Notes: generated by a model not told the origin, from the letters alone. A DNA stretch of 64,000 nt from Hypnocyclicus thermotrophus (GCF_004365575.1 NZ_SOBG01000002.1:130312-194311), one strand, 5' to 3'. Counted from the first letter of the stretch, positions 43,398 to 53,429 are shown. Numbers and translations: made by a program.

Positions 43398-46300
43398 ATG
43401 TACTTAAAAAGCTTAGAAATTAATGGATTTAAATCATTTTCAGAAAAAATAGAAATAGAATTTATAAAAGGTATAACTTCGATAGTAGGACCTAATGGTA
43501 GCGGGAAATCTAATATATTAGATGCAATATTATGGGTATTGGGAGAACAATCCTATAAATCAATACGTGCAAAAGAAAGTCGAGACGTTATATTTCACAG
43601 CGCTAATAAAAGTAAAAACTTTGCAGAAGTAGTATTAGAGATTGACAATACGGATAGGCAATTAAAAATAGATGAAAATATAATTAAAGTAAGCAGAAAG
43701 CTTTTTAAAGATGGTAAAAATGAATATAGAATCAATGGAAATAAAGTTAGATTAAAAGATATTTCAGAATTATTTTTAGATACAGGAGTTGGAAAATCAG
43801 CTTATTCAGTAATAGGGCAAGGAAAAGTAGAAAGAATAATATCTTCATCTACAAAAGAGATAAGAGATATTATAGAAGAAGCTGCAGGAGTAAAAAAAAT
43901 AAAGCTTCGAAAAGAGGAAGCTGAAAAAAAACTTGAAAAAGTAAAAAATGAAATAGAAAAAATAGGTTATGTAGAAACAGAACTTTTTAAAAATTATAAA
44001 ACACTTGAATTACAATCACAAAAAGCTACGAAATATTTAGATATAAAAAATGAATTAGATAAATATAAAAAATTTATATATACAAATGAAAAGAAAGAAC
44101 TCGAAAATCAATATAAAGAATATACAATTGAGTTAAAAGAGATAGAGAAAAGTATCAATAGAAATGATAAACTTTTTAAAAAAGAAGAAAAAGATTTAGA
44201 AAATATAAATAATTATCGACAAGAGATAAATAATATTATTGAAAAAAATAATAATGAAAATAAAAATTTAAGAAAATATATTGGAGATATAAAAAATCAA
44301 ATAACTCTTTTTAGTGAAAGAAAAAGTAATTATAATAAAGAAATTGAAGAAAATGAAATAGTAGAAAAAAAATTAATAGAAAAAATTAGAAAATTGGAAG
44401 AAGAAAGAATTGAATTAAAAGAATCTATTGCTATAATTGAAAAAGAAATAATAAAAAAATTAGAGGTAAACAAAGAATATGAAGAAGAATTAAATAATAA
44501 AAGAACATTTTTAAAAAATAAGGAGTTAAATTTAAATTTTTTAAAAGAAAAAAGTATGAATCTTGAATTAGAAAAAATAAAATATCAAAATGATATAGAA
44601 ACAAGTGATAAAAAAGTCAAATCAATTGAAAATAGAATAAATGAATTAAGAAAAGAATATGAAAAAAATAATAATGAATTATCAATTATAAATAAAGAAA
44701 AAGAGGAATTAGAAGAAAAAATAGAAAATTTAAAAAAGCTATTTGAAGAGTGTATAGAAAATAAAAATAAAGAAAAAGAAGAATTAGAAGAAAAGATAAA
44801 AGAAAAAGAAATTTTATTAAAAGAAAAAAATGAGATTATCTTTTTAAATAATAATTATATATCTAAATATGAAAATTTAAAAAAATTAGAAAAAAATAAC
44901 GAGGGATTTATAAAAGGAGTAAAAGAACTAACAAATCAAAAAATATTTGGAGTATATGGTCCGCTAATATCCCTTATAGAAGTAGAGGAGAAATATCAAA
45001 AAGCAATAGAGGCAGCATTAGGGGGTAGTTTTCAAGATGTAGTTGTAAAAAATAGTGAAGTAGCAAAACAATGTGTTAAATTTTTAAAAAAAAATAAAAT
45101 AGGAAGAGCTTCTTTTTTACCATTAGATATATTAAAATTTAAAGAACATAATTTTAATGAAAATATAGAAGGGGTTATTGGAATTGCAAGTAAATTAGTA
45201 AAATATGATAAAGAAATAGAAAATGCAGTGAAATATACACTTTCTAGAATATTAGTTGTAGACAATCTCGATAATAGTTTAAAAATATTAAAATCTAAAA
45301 ATTTTAAATTTAACATAGTAACTTTAGATGGTGAATATTTGTCATCAAGTGGAAGAATAAGCGGTGGAATGAGTCTAAAATCTAATAGTTCACTTATATT
45401 TGAAAGAAGAAGAGAAATAAAAAAATTAGAAAAAATAATAGAGAAAAATAAATTGCTTATAGAAAGCAAAGAAAAAAAATTAGAAAATAAACTTAATAAA
45501 ATAAGTATATCAACAGAAAAAATTAAAGAGTATGATATAAAAAAAGAAAATATAAAAGAAGAAGCAGAAAGAATTAAATTAGAAAAAAATGAATATGAAG
45601 TAGAAAAAATTAAACTTGAAAAAAGTATATCTATCTTAAAATATGAAATAGATGATTTAAAAGAAAATTTAAAAGAATTTACAAATTTAAAAGAAATTTC
45701 TAATAAAAAAATAAAAATAGTAGAAAAAAATTTGGTAGATATAAATAATAATATAGAAAATTTAAAAGAAGAAATAAAAAAAATAAGTGATGAAATAGAA
45801 AAATATGAAATAGAAAATTCAGATAAACAAATAGAAATATATAGTAAAAAAGAAAGGGTACGACAAGATAAGAATGTATTAGAGAAACTAGAATTAGAGA
45901 TTAAAGAAAATCAACTTGAATTAGAAGAAAAAAGAAATAAAATAAAAAATTTGAAATTAAATTATGAGGATTTAAAAACTAGATTAGTTAATTTACACAG
46001 AAAACTAGAAGAAAATGCTGCAAATTTAGTAGTAGATGAAGAAAAATTAGAAAAATATAGAAAGGAGCTTTTAAATTTAGAAAAAAAAGAAAAAGAACTT
46101 ATAATTTCTATAAAAAATTATGAAAAAGAGTTATTTAAATTAGAAAATTCTAAAATAAATTTAATAGATAGAAAAAATAAAATAGAAAGTTATATATTAA
46201 ATGTAAAAGAAAAATTAAAAGAAATAAAAAATGTAGAATATATAGAATATAAAAAAGATGTAAAATCTATAAAAAAAGAGATATATAAATTAGAAATTGA

Positions 46301-46904
46301 ATTGAAATCTATGGGGAATGTAAATCTTTTAGCAATAAAAGAATACGAAGAGGTAAAAAAAAGGTATGATTTTTTATTAGAGCAAAAAAATGATCTTTTA
46401 GGAAGTAAAGAAAAATTAAAAAACATTATAAAAGAGATTGAAAATAATATTGTAAATAATTTTTTAAATGCATATAAGTCTATTAATAAAAATTTTGGAT
46501 ATATGTGTAAAGAGATTCTTAATAATTCTATTGGGAAATTAGAATTAACAGATAAAGAAAATTTATTAGAAAGTGGAGTTGAACTTATTGTTAAATTTGC
46601 TAATAAAAAATCGCAAACATTAACTTTGTTATCAGGTGGAGAGAAATCAATGGTTGCAGTTGCTTTAATAATGGCTATATTTATGTATAAGCCAAGTCCG
46701 TTTACATTTTTTGATGAAATTGAAGCAGCTCTTGATGATACAAATACAAAAAGACTATTAAATAAATTAAAAGATTTTACAGATAAATCACAATTTATAT
46801 TAATTACACATAATAAGCAAACAATGAAAGAATCAGATGTTTTATATGGTGTCACAATGGATAAAAAAATAGGTGAATCAAAAATATTAAGTGTATCTAT
46901 GTAA
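43398..46904 (+). CDS. smc: Chromosome segregation protein SMC
   Basis: Condensin ATPase that compacts and segregates the chromosome with ScpA and ScpB. 1168 residues: head N half with Walker A GPNGSGKSNILDAILWVLGE, coiled coil (about 165-490), hinge (about 505-660, with GPLISL and SGRISGGMSLKS), return coil (about 665-1010), head C half with signature LSGGEKSMVAVAL and Walker B FFDEIEAALDDTN. The coils are nearly pure Lys/Glu/Ile/Asn, as expected at this base composition. It starts 10 bases after hslU. scpA, scpB and ftsY are not adjacent. Confidence 0.97.
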   Translation: MYLKSLEINGFKSFSEKIEIEFIKGITSIVGPNGSGKSNILDAILWVLGEQSYKSIRAKESRDVIFHSANKSKNFAEVVLEIDNTDRQLKIDENIIKVSRKLFKDGKNEYRINGNKVRLKDISELFLDTGVGKSAYSVIGQGKVERIISSSTKEIRDIIEEAAGVKKIKLRKEEAEKKLEKVKNEIEKIGYVETELFKNYKTLELQSQKATKYLDIKNELDKYKKFIYTNEKKELENQYKEYTIELKEIEKSINRNDKLFKKEEKDLENINNYRQEINNIIEKNNNENKNLRKYIGDIKNQITLFSERKSNYNKEIEENEIVEKKLIEKIRKLEEERIELKESIAIIEKEIIKKLEVNKEYEEELNNKRTFLKNKELNLNFLKEKSMNLELEKIKYQNDIETSDKKVKSIENRINELRKEYEKNNNELSIINKEKEELEEKIENLKKLFEECIENKNKEKEELEEKIKEKEILLKEKNEIIFLNNNYISKYENLKKLEKNNEGFIKGVKELTNQKIFGVYGPLISLIEVEEKYQKAIEAALGGSFQDVVVKNSEVAKQCVKFLKKNKIGRASFLPLDILKFKEHNFNENIEGVIGIASKLVKYDKEIENAVKYTLSRILVVDNLDNSLKILKSKNFKFNIVTLDGEYLSSSGRISGGMSLKSNSSLIFERRREIKKLEKIIEKNKLLIESKEKKLENKLNKISISTEKIKEYDIKKENIKEEAERIKLEKNEYEVEKIKLEKSISILKYEIDDLKENLKEFTNLKEISNKKIKIVEKNLVDINNNIENLKEEIKKISDEIEKYEIENSDKQIEIYSKKERVRQDKNVLEKLELEIKENQLELEEKRNKIKNLKLNYEDLKTRLVNLHRKLEENAANLVVDEEKLEKYRKELLNLEKKEKELIISIKNYEKELFKLENSKINLIDRKNKIESYILNVKEKLKEIKNVEYIEYKKDVKSIKKEIYKLEIELKSMGNVNLLAIKEYEEVKKRYDFLLEQKNDLLGSKEKLKNIIKEIENNIVNNFLNAYKSINKNFGYMCKEILNNSIGKLELTDKENLLESGVELIVKFANKKSQTLTLLSGGEKSMVAVALIMAIFMYKPSPFTFFDEIEAALDDTNTKRLLNKLKDFTDKSQFILITHNKQTMKESDVLYGVTMDKKIGESKILSVSM

Positions 46905-46918
46905 AAAAGAGAGGGAAC

Positions 46919-48583
46919 ATGTATAATTTAGAAATTTTATTAAATCAGATAGATGGTATGGGATATAAAGGATATAAAGATATAAAAGGTAGTTATGATT
47001 TTAAAGAATATATTTTAAATATAATAAATGTACAAGGAGATCCTTTTGCATCTCCTTCATTTTTTGAAATAGAAATAGATATTAAAAATTTAAAATTACC
47101 AATGGAAGTATTTAAAGAAGATATTAAAATAGCCACAGAAGATTTTTTATTAAGAGAAATTTCAAAAAATATAAAAAGAATAAATACCAATCAAATAGGT
47201 AGTGGAAAAAGTGGGCATATTTATATTTTAAAACCAAGTAATAAGATTTTAAAAAGAAGTGCAATAGAAATAATTAAGAAAAAATTAAGTATAAAATTTT
47301 ATGTAGGATTACCTGCTAAAGGAAGAAGAATTTTAGGCAGAGAAGCAATAAAAATAATATTTGAAAAATTGCCTGGAATATATAAAATTATTAAAAATGT
47401 AAATATTGAAAAATTAAAAAATCATATAAATTTATATAGAAATATTCAAAAAATAAGGGAATACTTAAAAAAAAATAATTATATTCTTTTTATTGCAAAT
47501 GATTCTATACTTCCTAGAGAAAGTAGTATTTCAGAAAAACCTATGAAAAATGCGATAAAATTTCAATCACCTAAAGAACTAGAGATAGAAATACCTTTAG
47601 ATAAAAATAAAATTATAAAAGGAATGGGGATCAAAGAAGGGATTACAGTTATAACTGGTGGTGGTTTTCATGGGAAAACAACACTTTTAGAAGCTATTGA
47701 AATGGGAATTTATAATCATATATATGGTGATGGAAGAGAATATGTAATAACAAGAGAAGATGCGATAAAAATAAAAGCTGAAAATGGGAGATTTATAAAT
47801 AATACTAATATAAGTAGTTTTATACAAAATCTTCCAAATAAAAAAGATACAGAAAAATTTTTTACTGAAAATGCAAGTGGTTCAACATCACAAGCAGCAA
47901 ATATAATAGAAGCATTAGAAATAGGGAGTAGATTTTTTTTAATAGATGAAGATACTACAGCAACTAATTTTATGATAAGAGATGATTTTATAAAAAAAAT
48001 TATTGCAGACAATAAAGAGCCTATTAGACCTTTTATAGAAAACATTAAGGCATTAAAAGAGCAAAATGATACTTCAGTTATAATGATTGTAGGAAGCTTG
48101 TCAGAGTATTTTAAAATAGCAGATACAGTATTAATGCTTGATGAATATAGAGTAAAAAATATAACAAATAAAGTAAAAAAAATATTAGTGGATGATGTAA
48201 TGCATAAAAACAATAAAATAATTGTTACTGATAGAAAATTAAATATTGAATATTGTAGAAATATTGTATTTAATAATAAATTTAAGATAAAAAATAAAGG
48301 TTTTGATGAATTGAATTTTGGAAATTATAATATTGATTTTAGAAATATTGAACAAATAGTTGAAGAAGGTCAAATAATTTTTATTGGCGAACTTATAAAA
48401 AGAATATTTAAAAGAAAAAATCAAACAGAATCATTATATAATATTTTAAATAGCTTAGAAAATAGACTTGAAAATGAAAATATTAGTGAAATACTAAATG
48501 CTAAAAGTGGAAAATATTGTGGTATAAGAAAATATGAAATAGCTATGGCTATAAATAGACTAAGAGAGCAAATTATAAAATAA
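46919..48583 (+). CDS. Predicted ATPase of the ABC class (stand-alone, no membrane partner)
   Basis: 554 residues of the family annotated as 'predicted ATPase of the ABC class', of unknown function. The N-terminal 240 residues are family-specific (SGKSGHIYI, LPAKGRRILGREA, LFIANDSILPRESS). The ATPase half has a Walker A VITGGGFHGKTTLLEAIE, signature-like ASGSTSQAANIIEALEIGS and Walker B RFFLIDEDTTATNF. No transmembrane segment or permease gene is present, so it is unlikely to be a transporter; nucleic-acid or RNA-related roles have been suggested for such proteins but are unproven. It follows smc by 14 bases, probably in the same transcript. Confidence 0.8.
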   Translation: MYNLEILLNQIDGMGYKGYKDIKGSYDFKEYILNIINVQGDPFASPSFFEIEIDIKNLKLPMEVFKEDIKIATEDFLLREISKNIKRINTNQIGSGKSGHIYILKPSNKILKRSAIEIIKKKLSIKFYVGLPAKGRRILGREAIKIIFEKLPGIYKIIKNVNIEKLKNHINLYRNIQKIREYLKKNNYILFIANDSILPRESSISEKPMKNAIKFQSPKELEIEIPLDKNKIIKGMGIKEGITVITGGGFHGKTTLLEAIEMGIYNHIYGDGREYVITREDAIKIKAENGRFINNTNISSFIQNLPNKKDTEKFFTENASGSTSQAANIIEALEIGSRFFLIDEDTTATNFMIRDDFIKKIIADNKEPIRPFIENIKALKEQNDTSVIMIVGSLSEYFKIADTVLMLDEYRVKNITNKVKKILVDDVMHKNNKIIVTDRKLNIEYCRNIVFNNKFKIKNKGFDELNFGNYNIDFRNIEQIVEEGQIIFIGELIKRIFKRKNQTESLYNILNSLENRLENENISEILNAKSGKYCGIRKYEIAMAINRLREQIIK

Positions 48584-48602
48584 TCTTTAAAATAAAGATT
48601 AT
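48580..48602 (+). terminator. Weak AT-only hairpin after the ABC-class ATPase gene
   Basis: ATAATCTTTA (48580-48589) and TAAAGATTAT (48593-48602), with the stop codon in the left arm. There is no T-run after it, so it may only reduce readthrough into lpxK. Confidence 0.3.
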
Positions 48603-48650
48603 ATGTGTTAAAATAATAAATATTTAAAAGAAAAATAGAAAGAGGAAAAA

Positions 48651-49631
48651 ATGAAATTGCTATCATATTTATTTTTACTAATAACAACAATAAGAAATTT
48701 TTTATATGATAAAAACATATTAAAATCAAAAAAAATAGATGATTTATATATTGTATGTATAGGAAATGTTACTGTTGGAGGAACAGGGAAAACACCAACA
48801 GTACAATATTTAACAAATAAATTTATAGAACAAAATAAAAAAGTAGCTGTTGTATTGAGAGGATATAAAGGAAAAAGAGATATAGACCCTTTAATTGTAA
48901 GTGATGGAGAAAAAATATTTGTAACTGAAAAAGAAAGTGGGGATGAAGCATATTTACATGCAAAAAATTTATCTGTTCCTGTAGTTGTAGGAAAAGATAG
49001 GTATAAAGCTTGTAAATTAGCTAAAGATATTTTTGATGTTGATACAATTATATTAGATGACGGATTTCAGCATAGAAAATTATTTAGAGATAAAGATTTA
49101 TTAGTTATAGATGCAAGTAACCCTTTTGGAAATGGGTATTTATTGCCTTATGGAAATTTAAGAGAAAGTTTAAAAAATATTGATAGGGCAGATGAAATTA
49201 TTATAACAAAATCAGAACAAGTATCAAAAGAAAAATTAGATAAAATAATAAATGAATTAAAAAAATATAAAAAAAAAATAACAATTTCAGCATATAAAAA
49301 TCTTTATTTTTATAATAAAAATAAAGATAAGGAAGAATTAAATATAATAAAAAATAAAAAAATATTTGTATTTTCAGGGTTAGGAAATCCTGAGCCTTTT
49401 TATAATAGTTTAAAAAAATTAAATCCAATAGATATTAAAATAAAAACTTTTCCAGATCATTATTCTCTAACAAAAGAAGAATATGATGATATATTAAAAG
49501 TAGCAAAAGATTTTGATTATATAATAACAACAGAGAAAGATTTTATCAAGTTAGATTTAGATAAAACTCCTGATAATTTATTAGTGCTAAAAATAGATTT
49601 TACAATTTTGGAGGATAATTTATGTGTATAG
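48651..49631 (+). CDS. lpxK: Tetraacyldisaccharide 4'-kinase
   Basis: Inner-membrane-associated kinase that phosphorylates the lipid A precursor at the 4' position. 326 residues. N-terminal membrane helix (LLSYLFLLITTIRNFLY), P-loop VTVGGTGKTPTVQYL, LRGYKGK, GDEAYLHAK and LDDGFQHRKLFRD are diagnostic. It overlaps the next gene by 10 bases. Completes the lpx set of the window (lpxD and lpxH-type genes are not present). Confidence 0.95.
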   Translation: MKLLSYLFLLITTIRNFLYDKNILKSKKIDDLYIVCIGNVTVGGTGKTPTVQYLTNKFIEQNKKVAVVLRGYKGKRDIDPLIVSDGEKIFVTEKESGDEAYLHAKNLSVPVVVGKDRYKACKLAKDIFDVDTIILDDGFQHRKLFRDKDLLVIDASNPFGNGYLLPYGNLRESLKNIDRADEIIITKSEQVSKEKLDKIINELKKYKKKITISAYKNLYFYNKNKDKEELNIIKNKKIFVFSGLGNPEPFYNSLKKLNPIDIKIKTFPDHYSLTKEEYDDILKVAKDFDYIITTEKDFIKLDLDKTPDNLLVLKIDFTILEDNLCV

Positions 49632-50440
49632 AAAATAAAGATTTTTTAGATATTTTAAGAGAAAAAGATTATAATAATTTTGAAAAAGAATATAATAAAG
49701 GGATGTTAAATTTTTTAATTAAAATAGCGCCATTTACTAATAAAAGAACATATTTTAAAATATATAATAATGGAAATATAATAAAATATGGATTTAATAA
49801 AATATATCTTTATTTAGCTTTTTTAAATGAAATATCTACAGAAAAATTAATTGATTTTTTAGATAAAAAAAATAGAATTAAATTTAAAAAAATAGATAGA
49901 TTAAGTGGAATATCTACAAAAAAATTAAGTCAGAATATATTTAAGATTTTTTATAATAGAGATTTTAATATTGCAATAAAATATTGTAAAGAATTGTATT
50001 TAAAAGATAAAAATTTATTTATAGAATTGATAACAAAATATGTATTAATGAACGATATTTATTCAGAAAAATCTTTATTTTTTATATCTTTTATAGAATT
50101 AACAAAATATATAGAAAATAAAAATGATATTGATTATATTTTATATCCATTTATTTATTATTTAGTAAATAGAGAATCAGATTTTTATGAATATGAAAAT
50201 TCTAAAGAAGAAAAAATTGATATAGAAACTAAAATTTTTGAAAATTATGATAAATTATTATGTTTAGAAGGATTAAATATACTAGCATATTATATTCTCT
50301 TAAAAAAATCAAATATAGAAAATAAAGATAGATATTATTTTATAATATTAAATAAAATAGACACTTTAAAAGTAAAAAATAAATTATCAAAAGAAGAAGA
50401 AAAAATTATAGGTAAATTTTTAAATATTATAAAAGGGTGA
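49622..50440 (+). CDS. Hypothetical protein, mostly helical
   Basis: 272 residues without a motif I recognise. No signal peptide or membrane helix is evident. It is rich in Lys, Ile, Asn and Tyr and looks all-helical. TTGGAGGATAA (49608-49618) precedes ATG 49622 and the frame overlaps lpxK by 10 bases at one end and the zinc-ribbon protein's start at the other, so it is translated with both. The tight coupling suggests a real, expressed gene, possibly working with the zinc-ribbon/GH57-like protein. No function can be given. Confidence 0.75.
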   Translation: MCIENKDFLDILREKDYNNFEKEYNKGMLNFLIKIAPFTNKRTYFKIYNNGNIIKYGFNKIYLYLAFLNEISTEKLIDFLDKKNRIKFKKIDRLSGISTKKLSQNIFKIFYNRDFNIAIKYCKELYLKDKNLFIELITKYVLMNDIYSEKSLFFISFIELTKYIENKNDIDYILYPFIYYLVNRESDFYEYENSKEEKIDIETKIFENYDKLLCLEGLNILAYYILLKKSNIENKDRYYFIILNKIDTLKVKNKLSKEEEKIIGKFLNIIKG

Positions 50441-50445
50441 TTGCG

Positions 50446-52026
50446 TTGAAATGTTTAAATTGTAATACAGAAATTACAGATATAAAGTGTAACAATTGTG
50501 GAACAGATTTAAAAGACTATTTTTATAAGTTGGCTGATGATGCGCAAGTAAATAGACGTTATAAAGAAGCTATGAAATATATGCTATTTTTACAAGAAAA
50601 AATAGATGATGAAGAAGAATTAAATGAAATAGAAAAAAAAATAGCTAGACTTGAATTTGCAATGACAGATTTAACGGGAAAAGAATTAGATAAAAAAAGA
50701 TTTAATATAGAAAAGATAATAAAATTATTAGCAGGAATTTCTTTATTATTATTATTATTAGCTTTAGGAATGCGAACTTATATAAATAATGGGAATGTTA
50801 ATACATTAAATACAACAGTGTTATTAAATATAATAGAAGATAATCCTAAAAACAGAAGTGAAAATATAAAAAAAATAGAAAAAATATTAACCTATATAGA
50901 AAATAATAATTTTAAATATAATCTTAATATTAACGGAATATTATTAAAATATATATCGCAAAACAGAAAAGATATAATAGAAAAAATAAATAAATTAATA
51001 AAAAAAGACAAAGTAGAAATAGTAGCAAGTAGTTATTCTGGTGGGATTTTAGCTGCTTTTACTGATGAAATAATAGATTTACAGATAAAAAAAGATATAG
51101 AATTAAAAGAAAAGTTATTTAATAATAAACCAAAAGTTTTTTATTTAAATGGAGGAATATGGGATAGTAAAATAAGTAATAAATTAAAAGAAAATGGTAT
51201 AAAACTTATAATATTAGAAGATAAAATTATAAAAAATAGTAGTAATAAATATAATGAATATGTTGTTAGACAATTAAATGATATGTATTTATTAAGTGAT
51301 GATAAAGATTTTATTGTTAAATTAGAAGAATATTTATTTTATAAAAAAGATGATATTTTTAATGAAATTAAAAATTATATAAATAAAATAGCTAAATTAA
51401 ATAGTAATGAAAATTTTGTTTTAAATTACTCTTCAAAATTTATTTTAGATGAAATTGATGAAGAAGATGTAGAAAAAATGTTGAAATATTTAGAAAATAT
51501 AGATAATATAATTTCATTAAATTATAATGAAATTTATAATAAAAAAGATCTAGTTGTGGAAAAATTAAAAAATGTTCAAAATGGAACATCAATTTTTACA
51601 GATGTATTAGTAGAGAGATTGGGAAATTATAATAATTGGTTTGAATATAAAGATAATTCACCAGATTTTAAAAAAATATCAAAATATTTTGAACTTCAAT
51701 ATAATAATTTATTAAAAATAAAAAATATAAATGAAAAATTTTATAATATATATTTAAATTATTTTTTAAAAGCTCAATTTAAATATGGATTTCCAAATAA
51801 TTTTAGTACGGAATATATTAAAAATTTAAATGATATTTATATTCTAAGCACTTTATTATTAAATAATACTAAAGAGATAAAGAAAGATAATAAAGAATAT
51901 ATATTTAATGAAAAAACACTTTATATTTTAGAAAATAAAAAAATATTGTTTTATTATAATTTGGATACAGGAAATTTAATAGATAACTTAGAGAGTAAAA
52001 AAGCTATCAATATAGCTTTAAAATAG
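50446..52026 (+). CDS. Zinc-ribbon, membrane-anchored GH57-like protein without the catalytic Glu
   Basis: 526 residues from TTG 50446 (AAGGGTG at 50433-50439 fits it; GTG 50437 is an alternative). Order: zinc ribbon with two CxxC pairs (CLNCNTEITDIKCNNC), a helical segment, one transmembrane helix (about 87-106), then a large domain. In that domain the stretch from IEKINKLIKKDKVEIVASSY to ISNKLKENGIKLIILED follows the GH57 glycoside hydrolase pattern ('ELVERGQVEI.GGGY.EPIL', 'WLAERVWDP..PEIL.EAGIEY'). The nucleophile position, Glu in active enzymes, is Gly236 in YLNGGIWD, and the N-terminal HQPY-type motif is not seen. So it is probably a binding or structural pseudoenzyme. Fold assignment is by eye and moderate. 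Confidence 0.6.
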   Translation: MKCLNCNTEITDIKCNNCGTDLKDYFYKLADDAQVNRRYKEAMKYMLFLQEKIDDEEELNEIEKKIARLEFAMTDLTGKELDKKRFNIEKIIKLLAGISLLLLLLALGMRTYINNGNVNTLNTTVLLNIIEDNPKNRSENIKKIEKILTYIENNNFKYNLNINGILLKYISQNRKDIIEKINKLIKKDKVEIVASSYSGGILAAFTDEIIDLQIKKDIELKEKLFNNKPKVFYLNGGIWDSKISNKLKENGIKLIILEDKIIKNSSNKYNEYVVRQLNDMYLLSDDKDFIVKLEEYLFYKKDDIFNEIKNYINKIAKLNSNENFVLNYSSKFILDEIDEEDVEKMLKYLENIDNIISLNYNEIYNKKDLVVEKLKNVQNGTSIFTDVLVERLGNYNNWFEYKDNSPDFKKISKYFELQYNNLLKIKNINEKFYNIYLNYFLKAQFKYGFPNNFSTEYIKNLNDIYILSTLLLNNTKEIKKDNKEYIFNEKTLYILENKKILFYYNLDTGNLIDNLESKKAINIALK

Positions 52027-52035
52027 GAGGGAATA

Positions 52036-52488
52036 ATGATAAATTATTTAAATTCAAAACTTATTTTATTTGAAGATAACAAAACAGATAAAAAACAAAT
52101 TTTAAAAAAAATAGTCGATATAATGTATGAAAATAGTGATAAAATAAAAAATAAAGATAAATTTTTAGAAAATATATTTAAAAGAGAAGAAGCTGGGACT
52201 ACAGGAATTGGAAGACAAATTGTAGTTCCACATGCTAGATGTGAAGAGTTAGAAGGTATAGTTATGAGTGTAACATTATTAAAAACTCCTATTGACTTTA
52301 ACACACCTGATGGAGAACCAGCAAAAATAATAATAATGGTAGGAGCACCAACAACTAAAAATACAGAATATTTAAAATTATTATCAAGAATATCTAGAGT
52401 ATTTAGAGATAAAAATATAAGAGAAGATATTATTACTTCTGAATCAAAAGAGGAAATATTAGAAATAATAGCATCAATAGAGTTATAG
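52036..52488 (+). CDS. PTS EIIA (fructose/nitrogen type) domain protein
   Basis: 150-residue single-domain phosphotransferase IIA protein of the PtsN/fructose type. The phospho-accepting His lies in IVVPHARCEELEGI; FKREEAGTTGIGRQI and TPDGEPAKIIIMVGAP are family segments. With no EIIB or EIIC gene nearby it is more likely a regulatory PtsN-like protein than a sugar permease component. It follows the GH57-like gene by 9 bases and precedes nadD by 18. Confidence 0.88.
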   Translation: MINYLNSKLILFEDNKTDKKQILKKIVDIMYENSDKIKNKDKFLENIFKREEAGTTGIGRQIVVPHARCEELEGIVMSVTLLKTPIDFNTPDGEPAKIIIMVGAPTTKNTEYLKLLSRISRVFRDKNIREDIITSESKEEILEIIASIEL

Positions 52489-52506
52489 AATGGTGGTACT
52501 TAAATT

Positions 52507-53064
52507 ATGAAAATTGGAATATATGGAGGAAGTTTTAATCCTATACATTTTGGACATATTTTTTTGGCTGAATATATAAGGGAAGAATTAAAATTTGATA
52601 AAATATTATTTATACCTGTAGGAATTCCTTCGCATAGAGAAAATAATTTAATAGATTATAAGCATAGAGTAAATATGATAAAATTGAGTATACAAGATAA
52701 TAAATATTTTGAATTGTGTGAAATAGAAAAAAATAAAATTTCGTTTACTTATGATACTTATAAAGAGTTGAAAAAAAAATATCCTAAAGATGAACTGTAT
52801 GAAATAATAGGAGAAGATTCTGCTGCATATCTTTATAAATGGAAAGATTATGAAGAGATGATAAAGCATGTAAAATTTATAGTAGCAAAAAGATCAAATA
52901 GTAGTTATAAATCAAGTGAGAAAAATATAATAATTTTAAATAGTCCTATTATTGAAATAAGTGCATCAGATATTAGAAATCGTATTAAAATAAGAAAAAG
53001 TATTAAATATTATTTACATCAAGATGTGAAAGAATATATAGAGAAAAACAAATTATATTATTAA
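52507..53064 (+). CDS. nadD: Nicotinate-nucleotide adenylyltransferase
   Basis: NaMN to NaAD, the adenylyl transfer of NAD synthesis. 185 residues. The nucleotidyltransferase motif GGSFNPIHFGHIFLAE, the FIPVGIPSHRE segment, and the C-terminal ISASDIRNRIK (the SxxxxR ATP-binding motif) are present. In many bacteria the next gene would be the HD protein YqeK; here it is a cupin. Confidence 0.96.
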   Translation: MKIGIYGGSFNPIHFGHIFLAEYIREELKFDKILFIPVGIPSHRENNLIDYKHRVNMIKLSIQDNKYFELCEIEKNKISFTYDTYKELKKKYPKDELYEIIGEDSAAYLYKWKDYEEMIKHVKFIVAKRSNSSYKSSEKNIIILNSPIIEISASDIRNRIKIRKSIKYYLHQDVKEYIEKNKLYY

Positions 53065-53073
53065 GGGGGAAAA

Positions 53074-53421
53074 ATGCTACTAAAATTTAATGATACTACA
53101 TTAATCGAAACAATAAGGCCAAGAGAAGGAAAAGGCAAAATAAAAGGATATAGATATTTAGAGAATATTGAATTAGAAAATAATTTAAAAGGATTTTATG
53201 TAAATGAACTTGAAGTAGGATCAGAAGTAGGTTATCATCAGCATATAGAAGATGAAGAAATTTATTATGTTTTAGAAGGAAAAGGAATTATAAATGATAA
53301 TGGAGAAGAAAAAGAAATATCAGTAGGAGACCTTATTTATACAAAAGATGGTGAAAGACATAGTATAAAAAATACAGGAGATACTAGTCTTAAATTTATA
53401 GCTTTTATTATAAAAAAATAG
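53074..53421 (+). CDS. Single-domain cupin protein
   Basis: 115 residues forming one cupin barrel. Metal-binding residues are seen as GYHQHIEDEEIYYVLEG (His, His, Glu) and GERHSIKN (His), so a metal centre is likely. Such small cupins act as dioxygenases, isomerases or sensors; substrate cannot be told. It starts after AAGGGGG and lies 9 bases behind nadD. Confidence 0.85.
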   Translation: MLLKFNDTTLIETIRPREGKGKIKGYRYLENIELENNLKGFYVNELEVGSEVGYHQHIEDEEIYYVLEGKGIINDNGEEKEISVGDLIYTKDGERHSIKNTGDTSLKFIAFIIKK

Positions 53422-53429
53422 AGGATGTT

